From assembly GCA_009697815.1 (NCBI GenBank), contig WLRQ01000016.1:1-44973 (forward strand): a stretch of 44,973 bases of DNA, given 5' to 3'. The notes beneath the pieces are model-generated. The model had not been told where the DNA came from. It saw nothing but the letters and a program-made list of their open reading frames with translations, and ran no database searches. This document shows positions 26,601-33,150 of the stretch, in pieces. The stretch is from Actinomycetota bacterium (GTDB taxonomy: Bacteria > Actinomycetota > Actinomycetes > S36-B12 > CAIYMF01). A program made the position numbers and the translations under genes. The first letter of the stretch is position 1; each line of letters begins with the position of its first letter.

Positions 26601-26836
26601 TCTCCTCGACCGGTCCCGATGGGGTCACCCGCGTCGAGGTGGTCGACTGGAAGACCAACCGTCACCACGACGCCGATCCGCTCCAGCTCGCGATATACCG
26701 ACTGGCCTACTCCGAGCTGTCAGGCATTGCGCTCGATGACGTCGACGCCGCCTTCTTCTACGTCCGCGACGGCGCACTCATTCGCCATCGGGATCTCCCT
26801 GACCGCGCGGGGCTCGAGGCCCTCGTCATCGGTTGA
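23603..26836 (+). CDS. adnB: AdnB: UvrD-like helicase with PD-(D/E)XK nuclease
   Basis: This 1077-residue protein is the partner of AdnA in the heterodimer that unwinds and trims DNA ends. It has Walker A AGAGSGKT with Lys49, DEYQDTSVAQ with Asp274, GDPLQAIYGWRGAS, MTVHKSKGLEFPVV and LRLIYVAVTRSE, so its motor is complete and closer to canonical UvrD than AdnA's. The C-terminal nuclease has RGTRFHAWVE, VVDWKTNR (Asp1015, Lys1017) and LQLAIYRLAY. No Cys staple is present. The ATG overlaps the adnA stop (ATGA) and follows a GGAGG ribosome site, which rules out the in-frame ATG at 23540. Coupled translation suits 1:1 assembly. Confidence 0.94.
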   Translation: MSWPTTSPSCEAGDLAQILGIPAFSEEQLDAIRAPLEPSVVVAGAGSGKTTVMTARVVWLVATEQVTPDHVLGLTFTNKAAGELSSRVRRSVLALSDRLSGVPRTEVGEPTISTYHAFAGRLIAEHGLRLGVEPGSRLLTEAASVQLAYRIVTTTSRDLAPLESSVAAIVQNVRALDAELAEHCLEPEVLRAFDRGEVEKIEALDKRAARTGEMLTVSITRIELAYLVDELRQARRQRDLVDFSDQMRFGAMLAENFPEVGAALREQFPVVLLDEYQDTSVAQRVLLTGLFGGGHPVTAVGDPLQAIYGWRGASVANIDSFPSHFPRTDGSPAPVRRLTENRRSGIPILMGANELAGPLRALHPQVLPLVSPADSMRSGGIRVALHNTYEEEMQWIGDRVLEQIDLGTKPEDIAVLARVRSDFPALIRVLEQRDIPVDVLGLGGMLAMPEVAEIVAVLEVLHDSAANPALVRLLSGPRWRIGLRDLALLGRQARTLAGSQGRPGDDDLDGQLDAAVSGVDPADIISLLDALDDPGDLDYDPEARRRFALLSAEIRSIRRGIGDPLPDLVHRVISVTGLDIEMASTPELLRMHRSEGLTAFVDLVATFANVEGESHVGAFLGWLSLASRFDEVPALDRPAVPGCVQLMTVHKSKGLEFPVVVLPSLTQGVFPGTRGITRWTKNAKAVPFSIRGDRESLPHLAGYTAKDHTAFIDACEVHSGHEDLRLIYVAVTRSERLVIASSSWWGPSQIKPRGPSPYLTTLRDQCIAGAGQVDHWAAAPADDAGNPAFEIDGDTSWPPVSDPHALELRLEVAAQVRQHPDLTVADLRGEHDGLEAGAVRVPAGDSPLSPLAATDLEIVRGWDDDIELLLEERRLQRATTRVVALPSSLSASDLVRLAADPTLFTRRLARPVPAAPAPAARRGTRFHAWVESHFGIAPLLEPDDLPGAADEAIDSDDTLAAMQAIFLTSPYADRTPIAIEVPFALVIGGRVIPGRIDAVFSSTGPDGVTRVEVVDWKTNRHHDADPLQLAIYRLAYSELSGIALDDVDAAFFYVRDGALIRHRDLPDRAGLEALVIG

Positions 26837-26857
26837 GGCAACGGCAGACCAGGCAGC

Positions 26858-27775
26858 TCAGAAGTCGATGTCGACACTCACGGCAGCGTGGTCGCTGACC
26901 GGTAGCAGATGGACCTCAGGGCGGGCCGTGGCCTGCTGGTGCGAGGTCAGGCCGTCAGCGAGGACGTGATCGAGCTGGGCTCGCGGGCGCGTCGAGGGGT
27001 AGGTCGGCGCTCGAAGCAGTGGAGTCCACCCGGTGATGCGTGCGGGCAGACTCCCCGGAAGGTTGAAGTCGCCGAGCAGCACGAGGGGCCGGGGTAGTCC
27101 GGCGAGCCACTGACGCAGCTGACGCAGTTGACGCACGTTGTAGCCGGGCACGAATGATAGGTGCGCGGTGGCAACGGTGAAGGGCCCGTTCACTCCTTCG
27201 AGGACCGCCACGATGGCGGCACGGGGTTCATCCGCCACCCGAATGAACCGCGGTCGCGTCTCACCGGGGATCAGCAGCGGTAGTGACCACGGCGAGGGAT
27301 CGAACCGAGTGGTGTGCCATTCGAGGACGGGGAGTCGCGACACCAGCCCGACCCCATAGAGGGGACCGATCGACCGGATTTCCTGGGCGGCGCCCACGTC
27401 GGGGCGCCCCTCGCGCATCCGCTGCTGCACCAGGGTGCGTGCCTGGGAGTTCGAGGCATGCTCATGGGTATCGCCCGCGGCGAGCCAGCCGGGCTCGCCC
27501 GGCGTGCCCGCGACGGAGGGCGCGAACCGCCAGTAGTCGGCGCACATGGCGTCGGCCACCGATCGGACCTGGTGGACGAGGCCGCTTCGCGGCTGGTCGA
27601 CGTCGACCTCCTGGATCCCGATCACGTCAGCATCGAGCTGGGCTATCGCTGAGCGCAGGGCGATGTCGTCACGGACGACTGGCGGACCCGTGATCCGTCC
27701 GCCCCCGGGCTGGGGCACACCGCCGCGCACGGGCATGCCGTGTAGGAGGTTGTAGGTGGCGAGCCGGACGGCCAT
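26858..27775 (-). CDS. Endonuclease/exonuclease/phosphatase family protein
   Basis: This 305-residue protein has the EEP (DNase I-like) fold used by metal-dependent phosphodiesterases on DNA, phospholipids or inositol phosphates. Visible active-site blocks: YNLLHG with Asn9, IQEVD with Glu56, GDFN with Asp236 and Asn238, LDHV with Asp269 and the final SDHAAV with Asp295-His296, so the catalytic set is complete. No signal peptide is seen, so it is probably cytoplasmic. The substrate cannot be told from sequence. The ATG is supported by TAAGTT 6 nt upstream. It converges with adnB with 21 nt between stops. Confidence 0.9.
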   Translation of the reverse strand: MAVRLATYNLLHGMPVRGGVPQPGGGRITGPPVVRDDIALRSAIAQLDADVIGIQEVDVDQPRSGLVHQVRSVADAMCADYWRFAPSVAGTPGEPGWLAAGDTHEHASNSQARTLVQQRMREGRPDVGAAQEIRSIGPLYGVGLVSRLPVLEWHTTRFDPSPWSLPLLIPGETRPRFIRVADEPRAAIVAVLEGVNGPFTVATAHLSFVPGYNVRQLRQLRQWLAGLPRPLVLLGDFNLPGSLPARITGWTPLLRAPTYPSTRPRAQLDHVLADGLTSHQQATARPEVHLLPVSDHAAVSVDIDF

Positions 27776-27787
27776 TCGTCCAACTTA
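27776..27787 (-). promoter_or_regulatory. -10 box for leaderless EEP-family transcript
   Basis: On the minus strand TAAGTT (27787 down to 27782) lies exactly 6 nt before the ATG at 27775. The TANNNT match and spacing fit leaderless initiation. Confidence 0.55.
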
Positions 27788-27866
27788 GGTGCTCGGCGGC
27801 CTAGGTGCGATGTCGTGCGCGAGTTCGGACCCCGCGAGCGGCTTACGACGTCGGCCAAGGTGCCTA

Positions 27867-29087
27867 TCACTGGCCTTCGAGTGCGAGTTCCTCGAGTGGC
27901 TTGGGGCGCTCGCCCGAGCGCCGTCGCATCCATTCGCGCGCGGGCTCCTCGACGAAGCGCCACATGAGCCAGGCGATCACCACCGCACCGGCGAGCAGCC
28001 CGACCACCGCGATCGCGTAGATCGCTCCGCCCTTGATCCCGGCCGCATTCGCAGCGGCACGCCAGAGCCCGTACCAGACCGTGTGCGTCATGTAGAGCGA
28101 GAAGGAGATGTAACCGCCGAGCACGAGCCGACTCTTGGACAGCACGCGTGAGGGGCCGCGCGAGGTCAGGGCCAGCGCGCCGATCCACGCGATCAGCAAT
28201 GGCACAAGGATCAGGTGCCACTTCGGTGGAAGGTCGCTGGCATTGGGGGTGTCGGGCAGGTCGCTCGTCGACCACTGCAGCGAGCCCACGTGTCCGAGGA
28301 CGACTGACAGGGCGACGATCGCGATCGGCAACGCGACCGAGAGGGTCGTGGCCAGGCGCTCGACGCGAGGTCGAGGGCCATTCGCGGTCGCGTTCCAGTG
28401 CCGCAGCACGACCAGGTACGTGAGGGCGCCCGCGGTGAACTCGGTCAGGATCCGGATTGTCGAACCCCAGCCGGAGATGTAATAGGGATCGCCTCCGTAA
28501 CCGATTCCGTACCAGAGCAACGGGATGAGCACCCCTCCCCAGATCGCGCAGATCGCGCGCGTGGAGAGTCGTTCGTGAAACCTGAAGAGCATCAGGATCA
28601 GGACCGGGAACACAAGGTAGGCCAGCCACTCCATCGACAGCGACCACGCAGGGAAGTTCCAGCCTCGCTGGGGGTTCGGCCCCCACTCGTGGATCAGCAG
28701 GGTCTGCTTGAGGTAGTCGACCGGGTTGAGCCAATCGCGGCTGGCGGCGTCGGCTCCGCCGAAGGTGGCCTGGGCCAGAACCGCCAGCCCGGCCACGTTC
28801 AGCATCACGAAGTGGACGGGGTAGATACGAGCAAGTCGCAGCCACCAGAAGTGGCGCGTCCGCCGCCAGGAGAGGTCGGGGCCGAGTTTGGTCAGATAGG
28901 TGTGGGTGAGGATGAATCCCGACAGGGCGAAGAACAGGTCGACGCCCAGACGCCCGACCCGCAGGAACTCGTGGAGCACAGGAACGAGTAGGCCGATCGT
29001 CGCCAGCGGGACCTGGAAGTGGTAGAGCATCACCCAGGCGGCGGCGACGAACCGTACCCCGGTGAGTTGGCCGATGAAGCGCTGCAT
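27867..29087 (-). CDS. Acyltransferase 3 (OafA/YrhL-like) integral membrane protein
   Basis: This 406-residue protein is a multi-pass acyltransferase of the AT3 family, which moves acyl groups from the cytoplasm to extracytoplasmic sugars, peptidoglycan or lipids. It opens with LTGVRFVAAAWVMLYHF, whose His is the family's conserved active-site candidate, and has the VDLFFALSGFILTH block near residue 55 and the RRTRHFWWLRLARIYPVH loop near 80. About ten hydrophobic segments follow and the C-terminus is a basic cytoplasmic tail. A purine-rich ribosome site (AGGGAGAGGG) precedes the ATG. The acceptor is unknown. It lies 91 nt upstream of the EEP gene on the same strand. Confidence 0.9.
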   Translation of the reverse strand: MQRFIGQLTGVRFVAAAWVMLYHFQVPLATIGLLVPVLHEFLRVGRLGVDLFFALSGFILTHTYLTKLGPDLSWRRTRHFWWLRLARIYPVHFVMLNVAGLAVLAQATFGGADAASRDWLNPVDYLKQTLLIHEWGPNPQRGWNFPAWSLSMEWLAYLVFPVLILMLFRFHERLSTRAICAIWGGVLIPLLWYGIGYGGDPYYISGWGSTIRILTEFTAGALTYLVVLRHWNATANGPRPRVERLATTLSVALPIAIVALSVVLGHVGSLQWSTSDLPDTPNASDLPPKWHLILVPLLIAWIGALALTSRGPSRVLSKSRLVLGGYISFSLYMTHTVWYGLWRAAANAAGIKGGAIYAIAVVGLLAGAVVIAWLMWRFVEEPAREWMRRRSGERPKPLEELALEGQ

Positions 29088-29265
29088 CCTGGTGGCTCAC
29101 CCTCTCCCTGCGTCGTGGCGATCCCGGCGATCCTGTCACGATCGCGTCGGGTGAACGGCGGCGCGGCGCGATCGAGTCGGGCCGCTCACCACACGAGGCC
29201 GTAGGGTCAGTCCAGTGGACAGTGCTGGGGTTCTCGCCTCGCCCGTCCCCCCGAAATGCATCTCT

Positions 29266-29271
29266 TACACT
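29266..29271 (+). promoter_or_regulatory. Possible -10 box of nudC
   Basis: TACACT at 29266-29271 matches TANNNT and would give a leader of about 14 nt before the ATG at 29292. No good -35 box is visible. Confidence 0.4.
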
Positions 29272-29291
29272 GAACGGGAGTCGCTGATCCC

Positions 29292-30248
29292 ATGTCCGAC
29301 AAGGGATTACTGAATTCGCTGACGCTGGCACGGGGCACCCTCGATCGCGCCGCTGAGCGCCGCGATGACGCCGAGTGGTTCGACTCGGTGTGGGAATGGC
29401 CCACGACGCGCGTCGTCATCGTCCACCAGGGACGCACCCTGGTCCGAGGTGGAACTGACCTCGCGGGTGCCCCGGTCGAGCTCGCATTTCTCACTCCTGT
29501 GCTGGCTCCCGTTGATGGGGTGCGCGTCCTGCTCGCCGTCGAGGACGAGGTCGCGCATGTGGCGCTTCTGGTCGATCACGCTGTCCAACCGTGGGACGCG
29601 CCTGAGGGGTCGAGGTGGGCAGGTCTGCGCGAAGTAGGCGCAGGCCTCGGTGATCGTGATGCCGGTTTGCTCGTGCCTGCCGTCGCGTTGGCGAACTGGC
29701 ACGGGGGTCACCCCCGTTGTCCCCGGTGCGGCGAGGCGAGCGTGCCGTCGCAGGCGGGCTGGTCGCGCACCTGCCCGGCCGATTCCAGCATGCATTTCCC
29801 GCGCTCGGACCCTGCTGTGATCGTCCTGGTGAGCGATGACGACGACCGGGCACTACTCGGTCGCCGTGTCGATTGGCCTCCTGAGCTCTTCTCCACTCTC
29901 GCCGGCTTCGTCGAGGCTGGGGAGTCAGCAGAGATGACGGTTCTGCGTGAGATCTCCGAGGAGGCCGGGGTCGACATCGACCCGAGCAGCCTGCGCTACC
30001 TGGGCTCACAGCCCTGGCCTTTCCCCGCCAGCCTGATGCTCGGCTACCGGGCTGCGGTGGCCGCCGGTTCGCGGGTTGCCGAGCCTGACGGCGTCGAGAT
30101 CGTCGAGGTGCGCTGGTTCACGCGGGATGAGATGCGCGCGGGTTGTGAGGACGGATCGCTGCGGATCCCCTCGCAGATCTCGATCGCGCGGCGGCTGATC
30201 GAGCACTGGTACGGCTCCGCCCTGCCCGATTCTTGGTCCAACTCCTAG
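29292..30248 (+). CDS. nudC: NAD(+)/NADH diphosphatase NudC
   Basis: This 318-residue Nudix enzyme hydrolyses NADH to NMNH and AMP and can remove NAD caps from RNA. The Nudix box spans Gly205-Val227 (G-x5-E-x7-REISEEAGV) and is followed by SQPWPFPAS at 239-247, the signature specific to NADH pyrophosphatases. The zinc ribbon retains Cys143-x2-Cys146 and Cys161, but the usual fourth Cys is not evident in CPADSSMHFPRSDP, so zinc binding may use another ligand or be lost. It lies near adnAB, as nudC does in M. tuberculosis (from memory). Confidence 0.93.
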   Translation: MSDKGLLNSLTLARGTLDRAAERRDDAEWFDSVWEWPTTRVVIVHQGRTLVRGGTDLAGAPVELAFLTPVLAPVDGVRVLLAVEDEVAHVALLVDHAVQPWDAPEGSRWAGLREVGAGLGDRDAGLLVPAVALANWHGGHPRCPRCGEASVPSQAGWSRTCPADSSMHFPRSDPAVIVLVSDDDDRALLGRRVDWPPELFSTLAGFVEAGESAEMTVLREISEEAGVDIDPSSLRYLGSQPWPFPASLMLGYRAAVAAGSRVAEPDGVEIVEVRWFTRDEMRAGCEDGSLRIPSQISIARRLIEHWYGSALPDSWSNS

Positions 30249-30439
30249 GCGGCGCCCGGGCATTGGCCCGACGGATCCAGGGTGGGTCCTGTGCCCGGAG
30301 AGCGGACCAATCTGGCCACACCTTCCCCAGGCGCCTCCCGCACCACTACCCTTGCCAATGAATCACGGCAGAGCGTGTTGTCGCGGGTGCGGTGGGGAAG
30401 CCGATCCCGCCACGCGCTGCCCGAAGGATCAGGCGAACG

Positions 30440-30643
30440 ATGGCGAACTACGAGCGACCTCTGTCCGAGGTCCGATTTCTGACGGTGGCCGAAGTGGCCT
30501 CCGTCATGCGCGTGTCGAAGATGACGGTCTACCGGCTTGTTCACGGAGGTGAGCTCCCGGCCGTGCGCGTCGGCAGGTCTTTCCGGGTGCCCGAGCAGGC
30601 TGTTCACGACTACCTGCGCGACTCCTACGTCGAGACTGCCTGA
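30440..30643 (+). CDS. Small excisionase-type helix-turn-helix protein (BldC-like)
   Basis: This 67-residue protein is a single MerR/excisionase-type winged helix-turn-helix domain: FLTVAEVASVMRVSKMTVYRLVHGGELPAVRVGRSFRVPEQ covers residues 13-53, split here only by the domain order helix-turn-helix then wing. It should bind DNA, probably cooperatively like BldC. The start at 30440 was preferred because residues from there match the family; the in-frame ATG at 30392 adds 16 basic residues. The gene lies just upstream of bS22, the same order seen in mycobacteria and many actinobacteria. It is chromosomal and not next to an integrase, so a phage excisionase role is unlikely. Confidence 0.88.
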   Translation: MANYERPLSEVRFLTVAEVASVMRVSKMTVYRLVHGGELPAVRVGRSFRVPEQAVHDYLRDSYVETA

Positions 30644-30732
30644 CCAACCCGGAACTGCGTGGCCCCAGGCGCCTGTGCTGCGCCGAGGTCGCCTGCAGAT
30701 CGCCCGCTGAGGTCGTTCGCGGTCAAGGGCGC

Positions 30733-30738
30733 TAGGGT
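30733..30738 (+). promoter_or_regulatory. Possible -10 box upstream of bS22 gene
   Basis: TAGGGT at 30733-30738 fits TANNNT and would leave a leader of about 90 nt before the GTG at 30836. No convincing -35 box was seen. Confidence 0.35.
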
Positions 30739-30835
30739 GTGGTCCTGATCGTGTTCGGTTCACGCCGTACGCCATCCCATTTCGGTGTCGCCCCGCTGGG
30801 CGTCGCTGTCCAGACGAGGCAAGTGAGGTCGAGCC

Positions 30836-30934
30836 GTGGGCTCCGTCATCAAGAAGCGTCGCAAGCGCATGGCGAAGAAGAAGCACCGCAAACTTCTCAA
30901 GAAGACGCGGGTGCAGCGCCGCAACAAGAAGTGA
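30836..30934 (+). CDS. Small ribosomal subunit protein bS22 (AURKAIP1/COX24 domain)
   Basis: This 32-residue, extremely basic protein starts [19 protein letters not shown] and ends in TRVQRRNKK. It matches bS22, a small-subunit ribosomal protein of actinobacteria that binds rRNA near the decoding region. It is shorter than the usual gene-finding cut-off and easily missed. The GTG start follows a GTGAGGTCG purine-rich segment, and the TGA at 30932-30934 is followed after 5 nt by a strong terminator. Position between the HTH gene and the epimerase-like gene is conserved in mycobacteria (from memory). Confidence 0.93.
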   Translation: MGSVIKKRRKRMAKKKHRKLLKKTRVQRRNKK

Positions 30935-30939
30935 CCGCA

Positions 30940-30980
30940 CGAAGGGCGGGGGCCTGAGGGTCCCCGCCCTTCGTTTTCTC
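30940..30980 (+). terminator. Intrinsic terminator after bS22
   Basis: A 12-bp GC-rich stem (940-951 with 962-973 of the 30 kb block) closes a loop of about 10 nt and is followed by TTTTCTC. It begins 5 nt after the bS22 stop and is the best intrinsic terminator in the second half of the window. Confidence 0.9.
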
Positions 30981-31022
30981 ATGTGAGGCATCATCAGGGG
31001 TGAGTGATGATGAGGGGGTCGC

Positions 31023-32099
31023 ATGGCACGCGTCGTTCTGGTCACGGGTGTCTCGCGCCACCTGGGCTCGCGCATGGCCAGGATCCTCTCGGAGGACCCT
31101 GGTGTAGCCCGAGTCGTGGGGGTTGACGTCGTCCCCCCGCGATCGGACATCGGGGGGGCGGAGTTCGTCCGAGCCGATATCCGTAACCCGACGATCGCGA
31201 AGGTCATCGCCGCATCGGGTGTCGACACCGTGGTGCACATGGGTGTGATCTCAACACCCGTGCAGGCTGGTGGACGCGTGTCGATGAAGGAGATCAACGT
31301 CCTGGGCAGCATGCAGCTGCTTGCCGCGTGCCAGAAGTCCGATGCCATCTCACGACTGATCGTGAAGTCGACCTCGTCGGTTTACGGGGCCGGCCCGAAA
31401 GACCCGGCGATGTTCACCGAGGACACCGAGCCGAGAAGCCAGCCGCGTTCGGGGTGGGCCAAGGACTCGGTTGAGGTGGAGTCCTATGTCCGCGGATTCG
31501 CGCGGAGGCGGACTGATGTTGCCGTGACGACCTTGCGGTTCGCGAATGTGATCGGTCCGCGGGTCGACACCCCGATGGCGGCGTACTTCGCTCTACCCGT
31601 CGTGCCCACCGTGCTTGGCCACGATGCCCGCCTGCAGTTCGTCCACGAGGACGATGCCTTGGAGACGATCCGTCTCGCGGTGCTCGGTGACCATCCGGGG
31701 ACCTACAACGTCGCTGGCGACGGGATCCTCATGCTCTCGCAGGCCCTGCGACTCGCCGGCAAGCCTGTGCTCCCCGTGCCCACGGGGATGGTCGGATTCG
31801 TCGGAGGGTGGTTCCGTCGTGCCGGCCTGGCTGACTTCTCTCCTGAGCAGATCAAATTCTTGACCTACGGCCGTGGGCTGGACACCACGCGCCTTCGTGA
31901 CCTCTTCGGGTTCGTCCCGAGTTATTCAAGCCACGACGCATTCGTGGAGTTCGTCCGGGCCTGCGAGGTCGACCATGCGCTGCCCAAGCACCGGGTGGAG
32001 GCCATCGAGCGCGGGCTGGCCCATGCGATCGGTTCGGCGACCTTGTCGGAGGCCAGGTTGGCCGAGCGTCTCCGGCAGGAGGCACCAAGCCGTGGCTGA
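31023..32099 (+). CDS. NAD-dependent epimerase/dehydratase-family protein (SDR), GalE2-like
   Basis: This 358-residue extended SDR protein has a Rossmann start VVLVTGVSRHLGSRMA, a DVVPP acidic turn, VVHMGV, SSVYG and an NVAGDG block. The catalytic YxxxK motif is not seen: the aligned segment reads SGWAKDSVEVE, with Ser at the Tyr position and only Lys retained, so it may not be an active epimerase. The dinucleotide loop also reads TGxxxxLG instead of TGxxGxxG. It overlaps the acyltransferase gene by 8 nt, and the pair with HTH-bS22 upstream matches galE2 and its neighbours in M. tuberculosis (from memory). Substrate unknown; a role in lipid or envelope metabolism is suggested only by its partner. 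Confidence 0.88.
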   Translation: MARVVLVTGVSRHLGSRMARILSEDPGVARVVGVDVVPPRSDIGGAEFVRADIRNPTIAKVIAASGVDTVVHMGVISTPVQAGGRVSMKEINVLGSMQLLAACQKSDAISRLIVKSTSSVYGAGPKDPAMFTEDTEPRSQPRSGWAKDSVEVESYVRGFARRRTDVAVTTLRFANVIGPRVDTPMAAYFALPVVPTVLGHDARLQFVHEDDALETIRLAVLGDHPGTYNVAGDGILMLSQALRLAGKPVLPVPTGMVGFVGGWFRRAGLADFSPEQIKFLTYGRGLDTTRLRDLFGFVPSYSSHDAFVEFVRACEVDHALPKHRVEAIERGLAHAIGSATLSEARLAERLRQEAPSRG

Positions 32100-33102
32100 C
32101 GCGCGGGTGATTCCGATCGGGGGTGGACAGGACGGCTCACGCCCTCGCCGCGACGGCGCGCTGTCGCGTGACGGACAGGAGAGATCCGAGGGCTCGCGAT
32201 CCGAGGGCCAGCGTGACTCCGGCCCCGCCGAAGTCGAGCGTCACGAGGTCGATGGTGCTCCCGCGCGGCTCGATGAGCGGGTGGCCGACTGGCTGGACTT
32301 CCTGCGTCGCCGTTTCACCGGCGAGTACGAGGTCGACGATTTCGGTTTTGATCCCGAGTTCACCGACCGGGTGATCATGGCGCCCATGCGCCCGCTGTAC
32401 GACAGATGGTTCCGGGTCGAGACTCGGGGGATCGAGAACGTCCCGTCCGAGGGTGGCGCGCTCCTCGTGGCGAACCACTCCGGCACGATCGCACTCGATG
32501 CGATCATGACTCAGCTCGCATTGCACGATCACCATCCCGCGCGCCGACGCCTGCGCATGCTCGGCGCCAACCTGGTGTTCCAGACCCCCTTCCTGGGTGA
32601 GATGGCGCGCAAGTCCGGGCACACCCTTGCCTGCAACCCTGATGCCGAACGGCTTCTGTCGCGGGGTGAGATTGTGGGTGTGTGGCCAGAGGGCTTCAAG
32701 GGAATCGGCAAGCCCTACAGCGATCGTTACAAGCTCCAGCGCTTTGGTCGCGGAGGGTTCGTCGCCACGGCGCTGCGCACCAGGACGCCGATCATCCCCT
32801 GCTCGATCGTGGGGGCTGAGGAGATCTACCCGATCCTGGGCAATGCCAAAGTGCTCGCGCGGCTGTTCAATCTGCCGTACTTCCCGGTGACGCCCACGTT
32901 CCCGTTGCTTGGTCCGCTCGGTCTGATCCCCCTGCCGAGCAAGTGGATCATCGAGTTCGGTGAGCCGATCCTCACGGAGCACTACCCCGAGGGCGCCGCC
33001 GACGACCCCATGCTCGTGTTCAACATCACCGACCAGGTCCGCGAGACCATCCAGCAGACGCTCTATCGCGCGCTGGTGCAGCGCACCTCGGTGTTCCGGT
33101 AG
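32092..33102 (+). CDS. PlsC-type lysophospholipid acyltransferase-like protein
   Basis: This 336-residue protein is a membrane-associated 1-acylglycerol-3-phosphate acyltransferase-like enzyme. The first 60 residues are hydrophilic and probably disordered. The acyltransferase domain has ANHSG (127-131), with Asp136 in GTIALD, and the VWPEGFKGIGKP block (PEGFKG 199-204); the NHSG variant with a longer His-to-Asp spacing is typical of this actinobacterial subgroup rather than classical NHxxxxD. The start GTG at 32092 overlaps the previous stop by 8 nt and follows AGGAGG, so translation is coupled to the epimerase-like protein. The acyl acceptor is not known. Confidence 0.88.
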   Translation: MADARVIPIGGGQDGSRPRRDGALSRDGQERSEGSRSEGQRDSGPAEVERHEVDGAPARLDERVADWLDFLRRRFTGEYEVDDFGFDPEFTDRVIMAPMRPLYDRWFRVETRGIENVPSEGGALLVANHSGTIALDAIMTQLALHDHHPARRRLRMLGANLVFQTPFLGEMARKSGHTLACNPDAERLLSRGEIVGVWPEGFKGIGKPYSDRYKLQRFGRGGFVATALRTRTPIIPCSIVGAEEIYPILGNAKVLARLFNLPYFPVTPTFPLLGPLGLIPLPSKWIIEFGEPILTEHYPEGAADDPMLVFNITDQVRETIQQTLYRALVQRTSVFR

Positions 33103-33150
33103 TCACGCACCCGGGCATTCGATCGACACGGACGTGAGCGGGCCGCGCGG

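Noticed and set aside
27643..29331. 562-codon minus-strand frame over the acyltransferase and EEP genes
   Set aside because: It is a different frame from the two genes with recognisable motifs and has no family character until its end, which merges with the EEP gene shadow.
30347..30552. Possible leaderless small frame from the ATG at 30358, after TACCCT
   Set aside because: It runs out of frame into the HTH gene, has no family match, and is probably chance; only a short upstream frame regulating the HTH gene could be argued.
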